Positions 51,945 to 60,832 of a stretch of DNA of 64,000 nt are shown in pieces. A program made the translations under genes and the position numbers. The notes beneath the pieces were generated by a model. The model was not told where the DNA came from. It ran no database searches and saw only the letters and a list, made by a program, of their open reading frames with translations. This DNA comes from SAR116 cluster bacterium (GTDB lineage: Bacteria > Pseudomonadota > Alphaproteobacteria > Puniceispirillales > Puniceispirillaceae): assembly GCA_004212735.1 (NCBI GenBank), contig SHBD01000003.1, positions 62,001-126,000 on the forward strand. The letters are read 5' to 3'. The stretch's first letter is position 1; every line of letters starts with the position of its first letter.

Positions 51945-52310
51945 ATGCAGCGGATTTCTGAAATAAAGAGACGCGTTATCAACTTGCAGGACGCAGTTTT
52001 TGAGCCATTCGAGGACGAGGTTGGAACAGGTTTGTTGCAACTCAACCCGAACGCGCCACGGGGAACAGGTTTTTACATTTACCGAATGGAACCGGGGGCC
52101 TCCTCATCGCCGCACCGGCATGTTGGAGCGGAGGAGTTCTATATCATCGACGGTGAACTGATTGATAATGATGGCACCATTTATCGTGCGGGTGATGTCG
52201 TCTGGCTGGATGCGGGAACCGAACATAACTCAACCTCACCCGGCGGTTGCACGATTGCTGTGTTCTCTGAAAAAGGCGAAGTGCTACCATCTGCCGCAGA
52301 CAGCGGATGA
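51945..52310 (+). CDS. Cupin-domain protein
   Basis: About 121 residues with one cupin barrel. The conserved first motif is SSSPHRHVGAEEFYIIDGEL (two His and a Glu that may bind a metal), and the second is GDVVWLDAGTEHNS with the last His. The protein is similar to small RmlC-like cupins of unknown substrate. Start ATG 51945 follows GGGGGG; a GTG at 51906 would extend into sequence with no domain. It is the first gene of a rightward run that includes a FolD homologue and a polyamine-catabolism set, separated from FolD by about 146 bp. Function is not known. Confidence 0.82.
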   Translation: MQRISEIKRRVINLQDAVFEPFEDEVGTGLLQLNPNAPRGTGFYIYRMEPGASSSPHRHVGAEEFYIIDGELIDNDGTIYRAGDVVWLDAGTEHNSTSPGGCTIAVFSEKGEVLPSAADSG

Positions 52311-52419
52311 CTCGGCATCCGACTTTACTCGCTTTCGTTAACGGTTAGAGGACACTCAGCTTGCCCAGAAGCCTACTCTGAAGTCTGCCCTAAAATATGT
52401 TAGGGAAAATGCCAGCCCT

Positions 52420-52449
52420 TTCACGAAAAGCCCGTTCACGAAAAGAGAG
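52420..52449 (+). repeat. 15-bp direct repeat before the FolD homologue
   Basis: TTCACGAAAAG occurs at 52420-52430 and 52435-52445, a 15-bp period, with a third TTCAC at 52452 just before the start codon. Confidence 0.8.
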
Positions 52450-52456
52450 TGTTCAC

Positions 52457-53347
52457 ATGACTAAATCTGGTGACCCGCGTCTGCTCTATGGCAAAGATGT
52501 CCGGCAAAGGATCATGGCAGAGGTCAGTAGTGACATTTCCCGCCTGTCACAGCAACGCAAGCTCGGGCGACTCGTGTCTGTTGGTATTGGCAATATCGAC
52601 GAAACATCAGTCTATATTCGGGGCCAAGCTCGTGCCGCGGCAGAAGTCGGCCTGCCCTTTGACGAGCAACGCTGGCCAGCATCTCTGACCCAAGAGGATT
52701 GCAAGCGGCACCTTGTCGAGATGAATGACGATCCTGATGTCATCGGAGTCATTCTCCAGCGCCCTGTTCCCGACCATATTAATGTGCGTTCACTCCAGTC
52801 TGCCATTCATCCGCTAAAGGATGTTGAGGGGATGAGCCCGGCATCGATTGGTAACATCGTCTATAATGATATGGCGCTGGCGCCATGTACGGCAGCTGCC
52901 TCTGTCGAGATGATCAAGGCAACGGGGCTGGATTTGAAAGGGCTTGAGGTGGTGATGGTTGGCCATTCGGAGATTGTCGGCAAACCGGCCGCTTTCATGC
53001 TAATGGCGGAGGGAGCCACGGTAACCGTGTGCCATCATATGACAAGATCGGTTGCCGCGCATACGCGCCGCGCTGATGCGGTGCTTGTGGCCGTCGGGGT
53101 GCCTGGCCTTCTTACCGCCGATATGGTCAAGCCGGGAGCGGCAATCATCGACATCGGCATCAACCAGATTGTTGGCGATGACGGAAAAATCCGCATCGTC
53201 GGTGATGCCGATACGGACAATGTTGCTACGGTTGCCAGCTGGACAACGCCAGTGCCCGGCGGCGTCGGGCCGGTCACGGTCGCCATGTTGATGCGCAATG
53301 CCGCCAGAGCATTGGAAAAGCAAATCAGCCTTGGATGGACGGAGTGA
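52457..53347 (+). CDS. folD: FolD-like methylenetetrahydrofolate dehydrogenase lacking the catalytic lysine
   Basis: 296 residues with the normal FolD layout: an N-terminal catalytic domain and a C-terminal Rossmann-type domain (VVMVGHSEIVGKPAAFMLMAEG, VTVCHHMT, TPVPGGVGPVTVAMLMRN). In the catalytic helix the family has Tyr-x3-Lys; here the segment is SVYIRGQARAAAEVG, so the lysine needed for the cyclohydrolase step is Gln57. KDVDG is KDVEG. Mutation of that lysine in other FolD proteins removes cyclohydrolase but can leave dehydrogenase activity, so this may be a dehydrogenase only or act on another one-carbon carrier. AGAGAG is 8 bases before ATG 52457. It is followed 26 bp later by an amine-oxidase-like flavoprotein. 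Confidence 0.87.
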   Translation: MTKSGDPRLLYGKDVRQRIMAEVSSDISRLSQQRKLGRLVSVGIGNIDETSVYIRGQARAAAEVGLPFDEQRWPASLTQEDCKRHLVEMNDDPDVIGVILQRPVPDHINVRSLQSAIHPLKDVEGMSPASIGNIVYNDMALAPCTAAASVEMIKATGLDLKGLEVVMVGHSEIVGKPAAFMLMAEGATVTVCHHMTRSVAAHTRRADAVLVAVGVPGLLTADMVKPGAAIIDIGINQIVGDDGKIRIVGDADTDNVATVASWTTPVPGGVGPVTVAMLMRNAARALEKQISLGWTE

Positions 53348-53373
53348 TCACTTTGTATCAGGGGGGATGATGG

Positions 53374-54711
53374 ATGCGTGACCAGGACTTTCTTGCGGCT
53401 GATTTCAAGCCTCAACCCTATTGGTGGGATCATGCACCGCCAACCCTGCCCGACAGCGCTGGAGGTGTCTTGCCCAACCGCTGTGATGTTGCGGTGATTG
53501 GTTCAGGATATGCCGGACTTCATGCTGCCATCGTTTTGGCACGCATGGGGGTTGATGTGGTCGTAATTGATGCTGAGGCACTTGGTCATGGGGCCTCATC
53601 GCGCAATGGTGGAATGGTGTCCGGCGGGGTCAATGTTGGCAAACACATTGACCTCGACCCGCTACAGGAACGGGCCATGTTGGCAGAGGCATCGCTTTCC
53701 TACAGTTGGTTTGAGGATTTCATTCAAACCGAAGGGATAGATGCTGATTATCAGCGGACAGGCCGGTTCGTTGGCGCACATTGTTCAAAAGCGTGGCAAA
53801 CCTTGGCCAAGCGGATGGCAAAATTGAATGAGGTTGCAGATTCCTCTGCTTATATGCTGCCAGCGGAACAGACCCGCGAGGAAATAGGGTCTGATTATTA
53901 CAAGGGGGGCATGGTTCTTGAGCGATCAGGCGCGGTTCATCCGGGAAAGCTGCATCGTGGTGTCCTGAATGTCGCGCGCAGTGCGGGTGTGAAGCTTTTT
54001 GGCAATGTTCGTGCTGGTGCCATGGCCAAGAGAGCGGACGGTTTGCGGCTCGAAACAAGCCGTGGTCCGCTAATGGCAGATAAGATCATCATTGCGACCA
54101 ATGGTTATACGGGCGATTTGAGTGCCTGGCACCAAAGGCGCGTTGTTCCGATCGCATCCTATCAGGTGGCAACAGAAGAGCTGGGTAGTGAGATGGTGAC
54201 ACAGCTGTTCCCAAAGCACCGGATGATTGCTGACACCAAGCGGTTGCTTTATTACTTTAGACCGTCACCTGACCGCAAGCGCCTTCTCTTTGGTGGTCGT
54301 GCCCGTTATCTCCATCATGATTCCACTGCGGGGGGATTGCATCTGCGGCGCAAGTTGACAGCTGTTTTTCCGCAGCTTGCCGAAGTCAAGCTGTCACATG
54401 GATGGTGGGGTTACGTTGCCTATCTGCGCGGCGGCGTTCCAGATTTGGGTGAGAGCCAGCCAGAGACGCTTCCGGGCGTGTATCATGCGCTTGGCTGCCA
54501 TGGCAGTGGAGTGGTGATGATGAGTTGGCTTGGTTATCGGACGGGATTGCTTGTCTCGGGTCAGGCAAACAGCCAGAGCGCCTTTTCAGGGGGGCGGATT
54601 GCCCCGTTTCCGCTTTACCAAGAAAAACCCTGGTTTCTGCCGATTATTGGCGCCTACTACCAGCTCCGTGATTGGACGGATCGCCGGCTCGATGGCAAAT
54701 TTTCCAAATAA
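53374..54711 (+). CDS. FAD-dependent oxidoreductase of the DAO family, gamma-glutamylputrescine oxidase-like
   Basis: 445 residues. The FAD motif CDVAVIGSGYAGLHAAIVLARMG (residues about 37-59) is preceded by an N-terminal part YWWDHAPPTLPDSAGG seen in PuuB/OrdL-type enzymes. Later markers are HGASSRNGGMVSGG, where the FAD pyrophosphate binds, IIIATNGYTGDLSAWHQRRVVPI, and the C-terminal GCHGSGVVMMSWLGYRTG. These enzymes oxidise the free amine of gamma-glutamylputrescine or N-methylated amino acids such as sarcosine. Context supports the polyamine reading: a PuuA-like synthetase follows, then an aminotransferase and a polyamine-binding protein, while the FolD homologue just before it fits a demethylating role. 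Confidence 0.85.
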   Translation: MRDQDFLAADFKPQPYWWDHAPPTLPDSAGGVLPNRCDVAVIGSGYAGLHAAIVLARMGVDVVVIDAEALGHGASSRNGGMVSGGVNVGKHIDLDPLQERAMLAEASLSYSWFEDFIQTEGIDADYQRTGRFVGAHCSKAWQTLAKRMAKLNEVADSSAYMLPAEQTREEIGSDYYKGGMVLERSGAVHPGKLHRGVLNVARSAGVKLFGNVRAGAMAKRADGLRLETSRGPLMADKIIIATNGYTGDLSAWHQRRVVPIASYQVATEELGSEMVTQLFPKHRMIADTKRLLYYFRPSPDRKRLLFGGRARYLHHDSTAGGLHLRRKLTAVFPQLAEVKLSHGWWGYVAYLRGGVPDLGESQPETLPGVYHALGCHGSGVVMMSWLGYRTGLLVSGQANSQSAFSGGRIAPFPLYQEKPWFLPIIGAYYQLRDWTDRRLDGKFSK

Positions 54712-54804
54712 TTGTTGGTAATCCCTGCTGACTTGATGTCACGCAGGGCTTGTTTTTGACGGCCACCGGTTGCAGAATTTTGCGGCAATGAGTGAGGATT
54801 GAAG

Positions 54805-56172
54805 ATGGACAAGACAGCCCTGTCCTCCTGGGCAGATTCATGGGCGATAGAACATCCTGACATAGAGAGCCTGCGTGGCTTCATTTTTGATATCAATGGC
54901 GTTATTCGCGGCAAAAGACTGCCGGTAGACCAGCTTGAGAAAATCTGTGGGGGTGGAATGCGTATTCCGCTATCTTCGGCAAATGTTGATATTTGGGGGC
55001 GCGATATCGAGGGTAGCAAATGGGTTTTTGAGACCGGTGACTCAGACGGGCGCTGTGAATGGACTGGCCGCGGCCCCCTTATGATGCCATGGTCTGATCA
55101 CGGCGCAGCCATGGTGCCACTCGTTGTGCAAAATGAGAATAAAACGCCCTTTGACGGTGATCCGCGTAATGCTCTTGCCGCTGTTTTGAAACGTTTCGCC
55201 GCGCTTGGGCTTCGACCGGTGCCAGCCTTTGAGCTGGAATTCTATCTGGCGGACCCAAAGGCGGTTGATGGTGCGCTGAGCAACCCGCTGACCGGGGCAT
55301 CAGTTATCCGTGAAGGGGTGCTATCGCTTGATGACCTAAATGATTTCGATGCGATCCTGACCGATATCTATGCTGGCTGCAAAATCCAATCGGTTGCAGC
55401 CGATGCCGCCATCAGCGAGAGCGGTATTGGGCAGTTCGAAGTCAATCTTCGCCATAGCGAGGATGCGATGAGAGTCGCGGATGATGCGATGCTGTTTAAG
55501 AATATCGTCAAATCTGTCGCCCGCAAACATGGCCTCGCCGCGAGTTTCATGGCCAAACCATTTGCCCAGAGGCCCGGCAGTGGTTTGCATATGCATTTCA
55601 GTATCCTCGATGGTGCTGGCGCAAATATCTTTGATAATGGAGATGCCGATGGCAGTGCCATGCTGCTCCATGCTGTGGCAGGTGTGCTTGCCGCGATGCC
55701 GGAATCGATGCTGTTGTTCGCGCCCCATCTCAATTCCTATCGGCGTTTGACGCCTGATCAGCACGCCCCGATGGTTGCCTGCTGGGGATATGAAAATAGA
55801 ACAGCCGCCGTGCGCATTCCCGGTGGCCCGTCGTCACAGCGCCGTATTGAACATCGTGTCGCTGGTGCTGACACCAATGCCTATCTGGTAATGGCAGCAA
55901 TACTTGGTGCAGCTCTGACTGGGATTGAGGGTGAGATGCAGCCACCAAAAGCAATCAAGACCAGCGCTTATGATGGTGATAATGCACACATGCCGACCCT
56001 GCCGCTCTCGTGGCAGGATTCCTTGGATGCCTTTATGGCAGGGAAAATGCTGAACGATTTTATTCCCGGCATACTGCGTGATATGGTGGTTAAGACGAAA
56101 CAGCAGGAAATGCGGCGGTTCAACGAAATGGTGACGCCGTTTGAATATCAATCATATCTTGATCAGGTGTGA
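54805..56172 (+). CDS. Glutamine synthetase family ligase, gamma-glutamylpolyamine synthetase (PuuA)-like
   Basis: 455 residues. ATP-dependent ligation of glutamate to an amine. The beta-Grasp N domain lacks the usual ammonia-channel features. The catalytic domain has FELEFYL (metal Glu), GSGLHMHFSIL (His), SYRRLTPDQHAP and WGYENRTAAVRIPGGP, and RIEHRVAGADTNAYLVMAAIL. This resembles PuuA/GlnA-like ligases, not GlnA I, which has a longer adenylylation loop. ATG 54805 follows GAGGA at 7 bases; TTG 54799 is an alternative. It is separated from the oxidase by 93 bp and precedes the aminotransferase. It would make a gamma-glutamyl amine for the oxidase. Confidence 0.87.
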   Translation: MDKTALSSWADSWAIEHPDIESLRGFIFDINGVIRGKRLPVDQLEKICGGGMRIPLSSANVDIWGRDIEGSKWVFETGDSDGRCEWTGRGPLMMPWSDHGAAMVPLVVQNENKTPFDGDPRNALAAVLKRFAALGLRPVPAFELEFYLADPKAVDGALSNPLTGASVIREGVLSLDDLNDFDAILTDIYAGCKIQSVAADAAISESGIGQFEVNLRHSEDAMRVADDAMLFKNIVKSVARKHGLAASFMAKPFAQRPGSGLHMHFSILDGAGANIFDNGDADGSAMLLHAVAGVLAAMPESMLLFAPHLNSYRRLTPDQHAPMVACWGYENRTAAVRIPGGPSSQRRIEHRVAGADTNAYLVMAAILGAALTGIEGEMQPPKAIKTSAYDGDNAHMPTLPLSWQDSLDAFMAGKMLNDFIPGILRDMVVKTKQQEMRRFNEMVTPFEYQSYLDQV

Positions 56173-56175
56173 TTG

Positions 56176-56205
56176 AGCGTTCTTGGATCAGACGTTCTTG
56201 GATTT
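56176..56205 (+). repeat. 15-bp direct repeat between the PuuA-like ligase and the aminotransferase
   Basis: CGTTCTTGGAT occurs at 56178-56188 and 56193-56203, giving a 15-bp tandem duplication with two or three changes, just after the ligase stop at 56172. Confidence 0.8.
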
Positions 56206-56231
56206 AACCGGGGCAATATTGGAGCCAAATT

Positions 56232-57611
56232 GTGACAAAGCTGAATTCGCCTTCGCCTGAAGATATTCGCCTCTGGGATAACCGGAATTTGATGCACCCC
56301 TGGCATTCGCTGGGAACTGAGGACGCCGACTTCATGATCGCCTCAGATGCTGAGGGAATCTATGTTTATGATGAGTCCGGACGGCGCTATATTGATGGGC
56401 CTGGCGGAATGTGGAGTTCGCAGATTGGCTATGGGCGGCAGGAAATGGCCGATGCAATTGCTGCGCAGGTTCTCAAGTTACCCTTCAACACACCCTGGAC
56501 CTCGACGTCGGGGCCGGCGGCACAGCTTGCGGCAAAAATTGCCGCTGAGTCGCCCGGCGACCTGAACAATGTGTTCTTTACCACTGGCGGTTCAACTGCG
56601 GTGGATACGGCTTTGCGTTTTTCCCATTTTTATAACAATCTGCGTGGCCGACCTGAAAAGAAGCACATCATCGCCCGCCAAAAGGGCTATCACGGCTCAA
56701 CATTTATGTCGGCCAGTGTTTCGGGCAAGGAACGCGACAAGAGTTTCCTCGATACCGATACCGACAGCGTACATTTCGTTGGCAACGTGAATCCCTATAT
56801 CCGACCTGACGGCATGAGTGTTGCTGCCTGGTGCGACGAGAAAACGACTGAATTGGAGGCAAAGATTCTTGAAGTGGGTGCCGACCGTGTGGCCGCCTTC
56901 ATTGCTGAGCCGATCCTTGCATCTGGCGGTGTGATTGTGCCGCCGGAGGGGTATCACAAGCGCTGTCTGGAAATCTGTCACCAGCATGATGTGCTGTATA
57001 TTTCGGATGAGGTGGTCACCGCTTTTGGCCGTTTGGGTGAATTTTTTGCCTCGGAGAGTGTGTTCGGCATCGTGCCCGATATTATTACCTCGGCGAAGGG
57101 CATTACCTCAGGCTATGTGCCGTTGGGCGCTGTGTTGATCTCAGACCGTTTGATGGCTGAACTCACCGCAGATGACCGCTCAGAGGTGTTGTTCTCGAAT
57201 GGCTTCACCTATTCTGCGCATCCTGTTTCCTGCGCAGCGGCGTTGAAGAATATCGAGATTATGGAGCGGGAAGAAATCTTTGCCCATGTGAATGCTATCA
57301 CACCCCATTTTCAAGCACGTCTGCAGGAATTGCGGCGTCACGAAATTGTTGGTGATGCCCGGGGAATGGGTCTGCTTGGTTGTGTTGAGGGTGCGGCGCC
57401 ATCAGATAGCAGTGAGGCGAAAAGGTTGGCAGTCGATAAGGAGTTTGGTTACCGGCTGGACGCCAAATGCGAGGAGAGGGGGCTGTTGCTGCGCCCGTTG
57501 ATCAATATGTGCGTTTTCTCACCGCCATTGATCATCAGCCGGGACGAGGTCGATATGATGTTTGACATCATTGATCAGGCGCTTGGCGAGGTGAATGCAG
57601 AAATGTGCTGA
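56232..57611 (+). CDS. Class III aminotransferase, polyamine / omega-amino acid type
   Basis: 459 residues. PLP binding is at FFTTGGSTAVDTALRF and ISDEVVTAFGRLGEF, and the Schiff-base lysine is in SAKGITSGYVPLGAV. The early MHPWHSLGTEDADFMI and the PWTSTSG pocket resemble putrescine or omega-amino acid pyruvate aminotransferases (SpuC-like). In the cluster it would transaminate a polyamine, or the aminobutyraldehyde-derived amino acid, using pyruvate. It starts at GTG with GGAG 7 bases upstream. It precedes the binding-protein gene by 128 bp. It differs from the tpa gene by lacking the HWMPFT start. Confidence 0.88.
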   Translation: MTKLNSPSPEDIRLWDNRNLMHPWHSLGTEDADFMIASDAEGIYVYDESGRRYIDGPGGMWSSQIGYGRQEMADAIAAQVLKLPFNTPWTSTSGPAAQLAAKIAAESPGDLNNVFFTTGGSTAVDTALRFSHFYNNLRGRPEKKHIIARQKGYHGSTFMSASVSGKERDKSFLDTDTDSVHFVGNVNPYIRPDGMSVAAWCDEKTTELEAKILEVGADRVAAFIAEPILASGGVIVPPEGYHKRCLEICHQHDVLYISDEVVTAFGRLGEFFASESVFGIVPDIITSAKGITSGYVPLGAVLISDRLMAELTADDRSEVLFSNGFTYSAHPVSCAAALKNIEIMEREEIFAHVNAITPHFQARLQELRRHEIVGDARGMGLLGCVEGAAPSDSSEAKRLAVDKEFGYRLDAKCEERGLLLRPLINMCVFSPPLIISRDEVDMMFDIIDQALGEVNAEMC

Positions 57612-57739
57612 AAATCTTTGTGATCCATGCAAAATATTGACTTCTGGCACTAAGCATCGCCATAGTTGAGAGCTGTAAAACGAGATGACGCCTTCCTCTG
57701 TTGAATGAGAGGCGTCGCCAACAAAAGGGGAGCGTTATC

Positions 57740-58795
57740 ATGAAAGCCACCGGAATTATCTCTGCTTTGACGGTTGCGACCATACTCACGGGTGGGGCCG
57801 CTGTTGCTGCAGACAAGGATCTTATTATTTTTGACTGGGCTGGGTATGAGGACAATAATTTCTATTTGAGTTATGTTGAAAAACATGGTGATCAGCCGAC
57901 CTACTCTTTCTTCAGTGATGAAGAAGAGGCGTTCAACAAGATTCGCGCCGGCTTCAAAGCCGATATGGCCCATCCATGCTCGCAGTCTGTGATCAAATGG
58001 CGTGAGGCGGGAATCATCGAACCGTTCGATACATCCCGCATTCCCAACTGGAAAGACATCAGCTTTGCCGATGCAGAGGGCTTTACCGTCAACGGTGACG
58101 TTTATGTTGTTCCGGTCGATTGGGGTTCAACAGGCTTGACCTATCGGACGGATCTTGTAAGTGCCGATGACGCCGCAACGCTGCAATCTTTCGCTGATCC
58201 GAAATTTCAGGGCCGGATCTCACTGCCTGACAATGTAGATGACGCCTACGCACTTGGCTATCTGGCCAATGGCGTTCGGGACTGGAACAAAGGAACCGAC
58301 GCAGACTTTGAAGCGGCGTCTGAATTTCTGCGTAAAGTCCATGCCAATGTCCGCACTTATTGGGCCGATGGTGCCGAGCTAAGCCAGTTGATGGCCTCGG
58401 GTGAGGTGTTGCTGTCATGGGCATGGAGTGAGACGCCAGTAACCATGCAGGCAGAAGGCCATCCCGTTGAGATGAATTTGAAGACCAAGGAGGGTTCATC
58501 TACCTGGGTTTGTGGCTATGTGAATATGGTCGATGGTCCAGGGTCTGAGGATAAGATGTATGATTTCATCAATGCTTGGCTCGAGCCAAGATCAGCTGAG
58601 TACATTGTAACTGAGTGGGGCTATGGCCACTCAAATCTTGATGCGATGCTGTCATTGGGCCAAGACGCGCTTGATGAAGTTGGTTTCTCAAACTTTGAGA
58701 CCTATACCGACAACACATTGCAGCAGGCACCGCTGCCCTTTGAGTTGCGCGAGCGGATGATCGCCGAGTTTGAAAAGATTAAGGCTGGCTTCTAG
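57740..58795 (+). CDS. potD: Polyamine-type ABC transporter substrate-binding protein
   Basis: Periplasmic receptor of the PotD/PotF family, 351 residues. Signal peptide about 1-24 (ALTVATILTGGAAVAAD). Mature features: LIIFDWAGYEDNNFYLSY, IPVDWGSTGL-type hinge (VVPVDWGSTGLTYRTDLV), and WAWSETPVTMQAEGHPVEM. Ligand may be putrescine, spermidine or a methylated analogue. ATG 57740 follows AAGGGGAG. Its partner permeases and ATPase (potB, potC, potA) lie on the opposite strand and converge on it, so the receptor is transcribed with the catabolic enzymes, not with its transporter. A strong hairpin separates the two operons. Confidence 0.87.
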   Translation: MKATGIISALTVATILTGGAAVAADKDLIIFDWAGYEDNNFYLSYVEKHGDQPTYSFFSDEEEAFNKIRAGFKADMAHPCSQSVIKWREAGIIEPFDTSRIPNWKDISFADAEGFTVNGDVYVVPVDWGSTGLTYRTDLVSADDAATLQSFADPKFQGRISLPDNVDDAYALGYLANGVRDWNKGTDADFEAASEFLRKVHANVRTYWADGAELSQLMASGEVLLSWAWSETPVTMQAEGHPVEMNLKTKEGSSTWVCGYVNMVDGPGSEDKMYDFINAWLEPRSAEYIVTEWGYGHSNLDAMLSLGQDALDEVGFSNFETYTDNTLQQAPLPFELRERMIAEFEKIKAGF

Positions 58796-58844
58796 GCATT
58801 AGTCTCATCAGGGGGGCAGGCGAACCTGTCCTGAAAGAATGCCG

Positions 58845-58876
58845 AAAGCCGCTGTTCCTAAAGGAATGGCGGTTTT
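58845..58876. terminator. Bidirectional terminator between potD and potA
   Basis: CCGC, TG, TTCC, a TAAA loop, GGAA, TG and GCGG followed by TTTT form a hairpin with one internal TG/TG mismatch, 50-80 bp after potD and just before the potA stop. Confidence 0.7.
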
Positions 58877-58892
58877 CCTATTTCTGGGAGTG

Positions 58893-59999
58893 TCAATCCT
58901 CAGCCAGAATAGTGATTGACTCGGCGCCCCATCCAACGCGTGTGGCATCTCCTTGGTCAAGGATTGGCCTCCCGGCCGTGTTGCGCATGGAAACCGTTGC
59001 CGTGATATCTGAATTTTCGAGGCGAACATCATAATAGGTCATATCGCCGTAATAGGCTGTGTCCTCTATGATGGCGTTGAAAACATGGTCCGCTTTATCT
59101 GTCTTGTCATAGAGAACAGTCAGCATCTCCGGACGAATGCCGATTGTGATCTTGTCGCCGGTTCTATGTGCTGCTGATTGTGGCAGTTCGATCTTGCCAA
59201 GCGCGTCGATATCGAGAGACAGCGTCTGCGCGGTGCTGGCGGTCACTGTCGCGGGGATGAAGTTCATCACTCCGATAAAGGAGGCAACCCGCTGTGAGGT
59301 TGGGCGACGATATAGCCCTTCAGGCGAGTCCAACTGGGCAATCTTGCCATCAAACATTACGGCGATACGGTCTGACATGATCAACGCTTCTTCCTGATCA
59401 TGAGTTACAAGAACAAAGGTGATGCCGACAGTCCGCTGCAATTTGCATAACTCGCTCTGCATCGCATCCCGCAGCTTTTTGTCCAAAGCTGACAAGGGCT
59501 CATCAAGCAACAATACCTGTGGTTTCATGATAAGGGCGCGGGCCAGAGCAACGCGCTGGCGCTGTCCACCAGACAGGGCATGTGACTCCCTCTGGCCGTA
59601 GCCTTCGAGGTCCACCAGCGCAAGTGCCTCATTGACACGGAGGTCCACTTCTTCCTTTGGCAATTTCTGTTTTTTTAGACCATAGCCAACATTTTCGGCC
59701 ACGTTTAGATGGGGAAAGATCGCATAGGATTGAAAAACCATATTGGTTGGACGCTCGTTCGGTGGCACATCAGTCATATCCGTTCCCCCGATAAAAACTG
59801 TGCCAACACTCGGATTGTCAAAGCCCGATATCATTCGCAGCAAAGTTGTCTTGCCGCAGCCCGAGGGGCCGAGAAGGGAAAAAAATTCACCGGCCCTGAT
59901 TTCGAGCGATATACCATCAAGCGCGGTGACGGAGCCAAAATGTTTCTCAATGTCATTGATGACGATAATCGGCTCTTCTGTTTTTTGGTCTCTGGCCAT
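58893..59999 (-). CDS. potA: Polyamine-type ABC transporter ATP-binding protein
   Basis: 368 residues: ABC ATPase domain plus a C-terminal TOBE domain. Walker A GPSGCGKTTLLRMISGF, Q loop FQSYAIFPHLNV, signature ALSGGQRQRVALARAL, Walker B VLLLDEPLSALDKKL, switch His in VTHDQEEALIMSDRI. The TOBE part starts near residue 245. Energises uptake by PotBC. Its start overlaps the potC stop by one base (TAA/ATG at 59999), so it is the last gene of a leftward operon that begins with the Rieske oxygenase. Confidence 0.93.
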   Translation of the reverse strand: MARDQKTEEPIIVINDIEKHFGSVTALDGISLEIRAGEFFSLLGPSGCGKTTLLRMISGFDNPSVGTVFIGGTDMTDVPPNERPTNMVFQSYAIFPHLNVAENVGYGLKKQKLPKEEVDLRVNEALALVDLEGYGQRESHALSGGQRQRVALARALIMKPQVLLLDEPLSALDKKLRDAMQSELCKLQRTVGITFVLVTHDQEEALIMSDRIAVMFDGKIAQLDSPEGLYRRPTSQRVASFIGVMNFIPATVTASTAQTLSLDIDALGKIELPQSAAHRTGDKITIGIRPEMLTVLYDKTDKADHVFNAIIEDTAYYGDMTYYDVRLENSDITATVSMRNTAGRPILDQGDATRVGWGAESITILAED

Positions 60000-60820
60000 T
60001 AGAAAATGCTTTCGTCGGAGGATTGTGGGTTGCCGGCGATCCGGTTTGCACGCCGGCGGAAATATTCAGCAGCCAGCAGCAGAATGAAAGATAGCAAGAC
60101 CATCAGGAAACCAAGGGCCATGATAGCCGGCAGTCTGGCTGGAAAGCGCAGCTGGCTCCAGATATAGACGGGCAATGTTGCATCGGTGCCGGTCAGAAAG
60201 AAGGCGATGATGAATTCATCGAGGGAGATGGTAAATGAGATCAGCAGGCTGGATATGATGCCCGGAGTGACAAGGGGCAAAATTACCCGGAAAAAGGTAC
60301 CAATCTTGTTCTCGCCCAAATCCATTGACGCTTCCTCCAGACTGCGATCCATGTTGTTGAAAGCAGACTGTAGAATGGCGATGGCAAAGGGTGTGCAGAT
60401 CAGTACATGGCCAATTATCACCGTCCAAGCAGATAATGACAGGCCGAGTTGGATAAGCACAACAATCAAAGCCACACCGACAATGATTTCCGGCAGCACA
60501 AGCGGCACCATGATGAAGCCAACAATGCCACGCTTTCCCGGGAACTCATATCTGGCTGCAGCGCGGGCCGCAAAAATACCCAGCGTTGTGCTGCCAATTG
60601 CCGTGACGACAGCAATCAGCAATGAGTTGTAGAGCGCCTCATGGAGAGCTTTTGTTTCCCACAACAGGCCGAACCAGTGGAAGGTAAAACCCGAGAGCGG
60701 CAGCGCGATAATGGCGCTGTCATTGAACGCAAACAACGGTAGCAGAAGGACCGGTGCATAAAGGAAAATGAGATAAATGACCGCATATGTGAACAGACTT
60801 CTTGGAGGTTTTGCTGACAT
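59999..60820 (-). CDS. potC: Polyamine-type ABC transporter permease (PotC-like)
   Basis: 273 residues, six membrane helices. The EAA loop is in NNMDRSLEEASMDLGENKIGTFFRVILPLVTPG. It pairs with PotB to form the channel. ATG 60820 is used because AGAGGA lies 8 bases upstream; a GTG at 60823 would add one residue. It begins 13 bp after the potB stop. Confidence 0.92.
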   Translation of the reverse strand: MSAKPPRSLFTYAVIYLIFLYAPVLLLPLFAFNDSAIIALPLSGFTFHWFGLLWETKALHEALYNSLLIAVVTAIGSTTLGIFAARAAARYEFPGKRGIVGFIMVPLVLPEIIVGVALIVVLIQLGLSLSAWTVIIGHVLICTPFAIAILQSAFNNMDRSLEEASMDLGENKIGTFFRVILPLVTPGIISSLLISFTISLDEFIIAFFLTGTDATLPVYIWSQLRFPARLPAIMALGFLMVLLSFILLLAAEYFRRRANRIAGNPQSSDESIF

Positions 60821-60832
60821 CACTCTGATCCT

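Noticed and set aside
51797-51961. A 54-codon frame (starting MEAVWQQMG, with three cysteines near the end) in the hppA-cupin gap
   Set aside because: No ribosome site, overlaps the cupin start in another frame, and has no recognisable motif.
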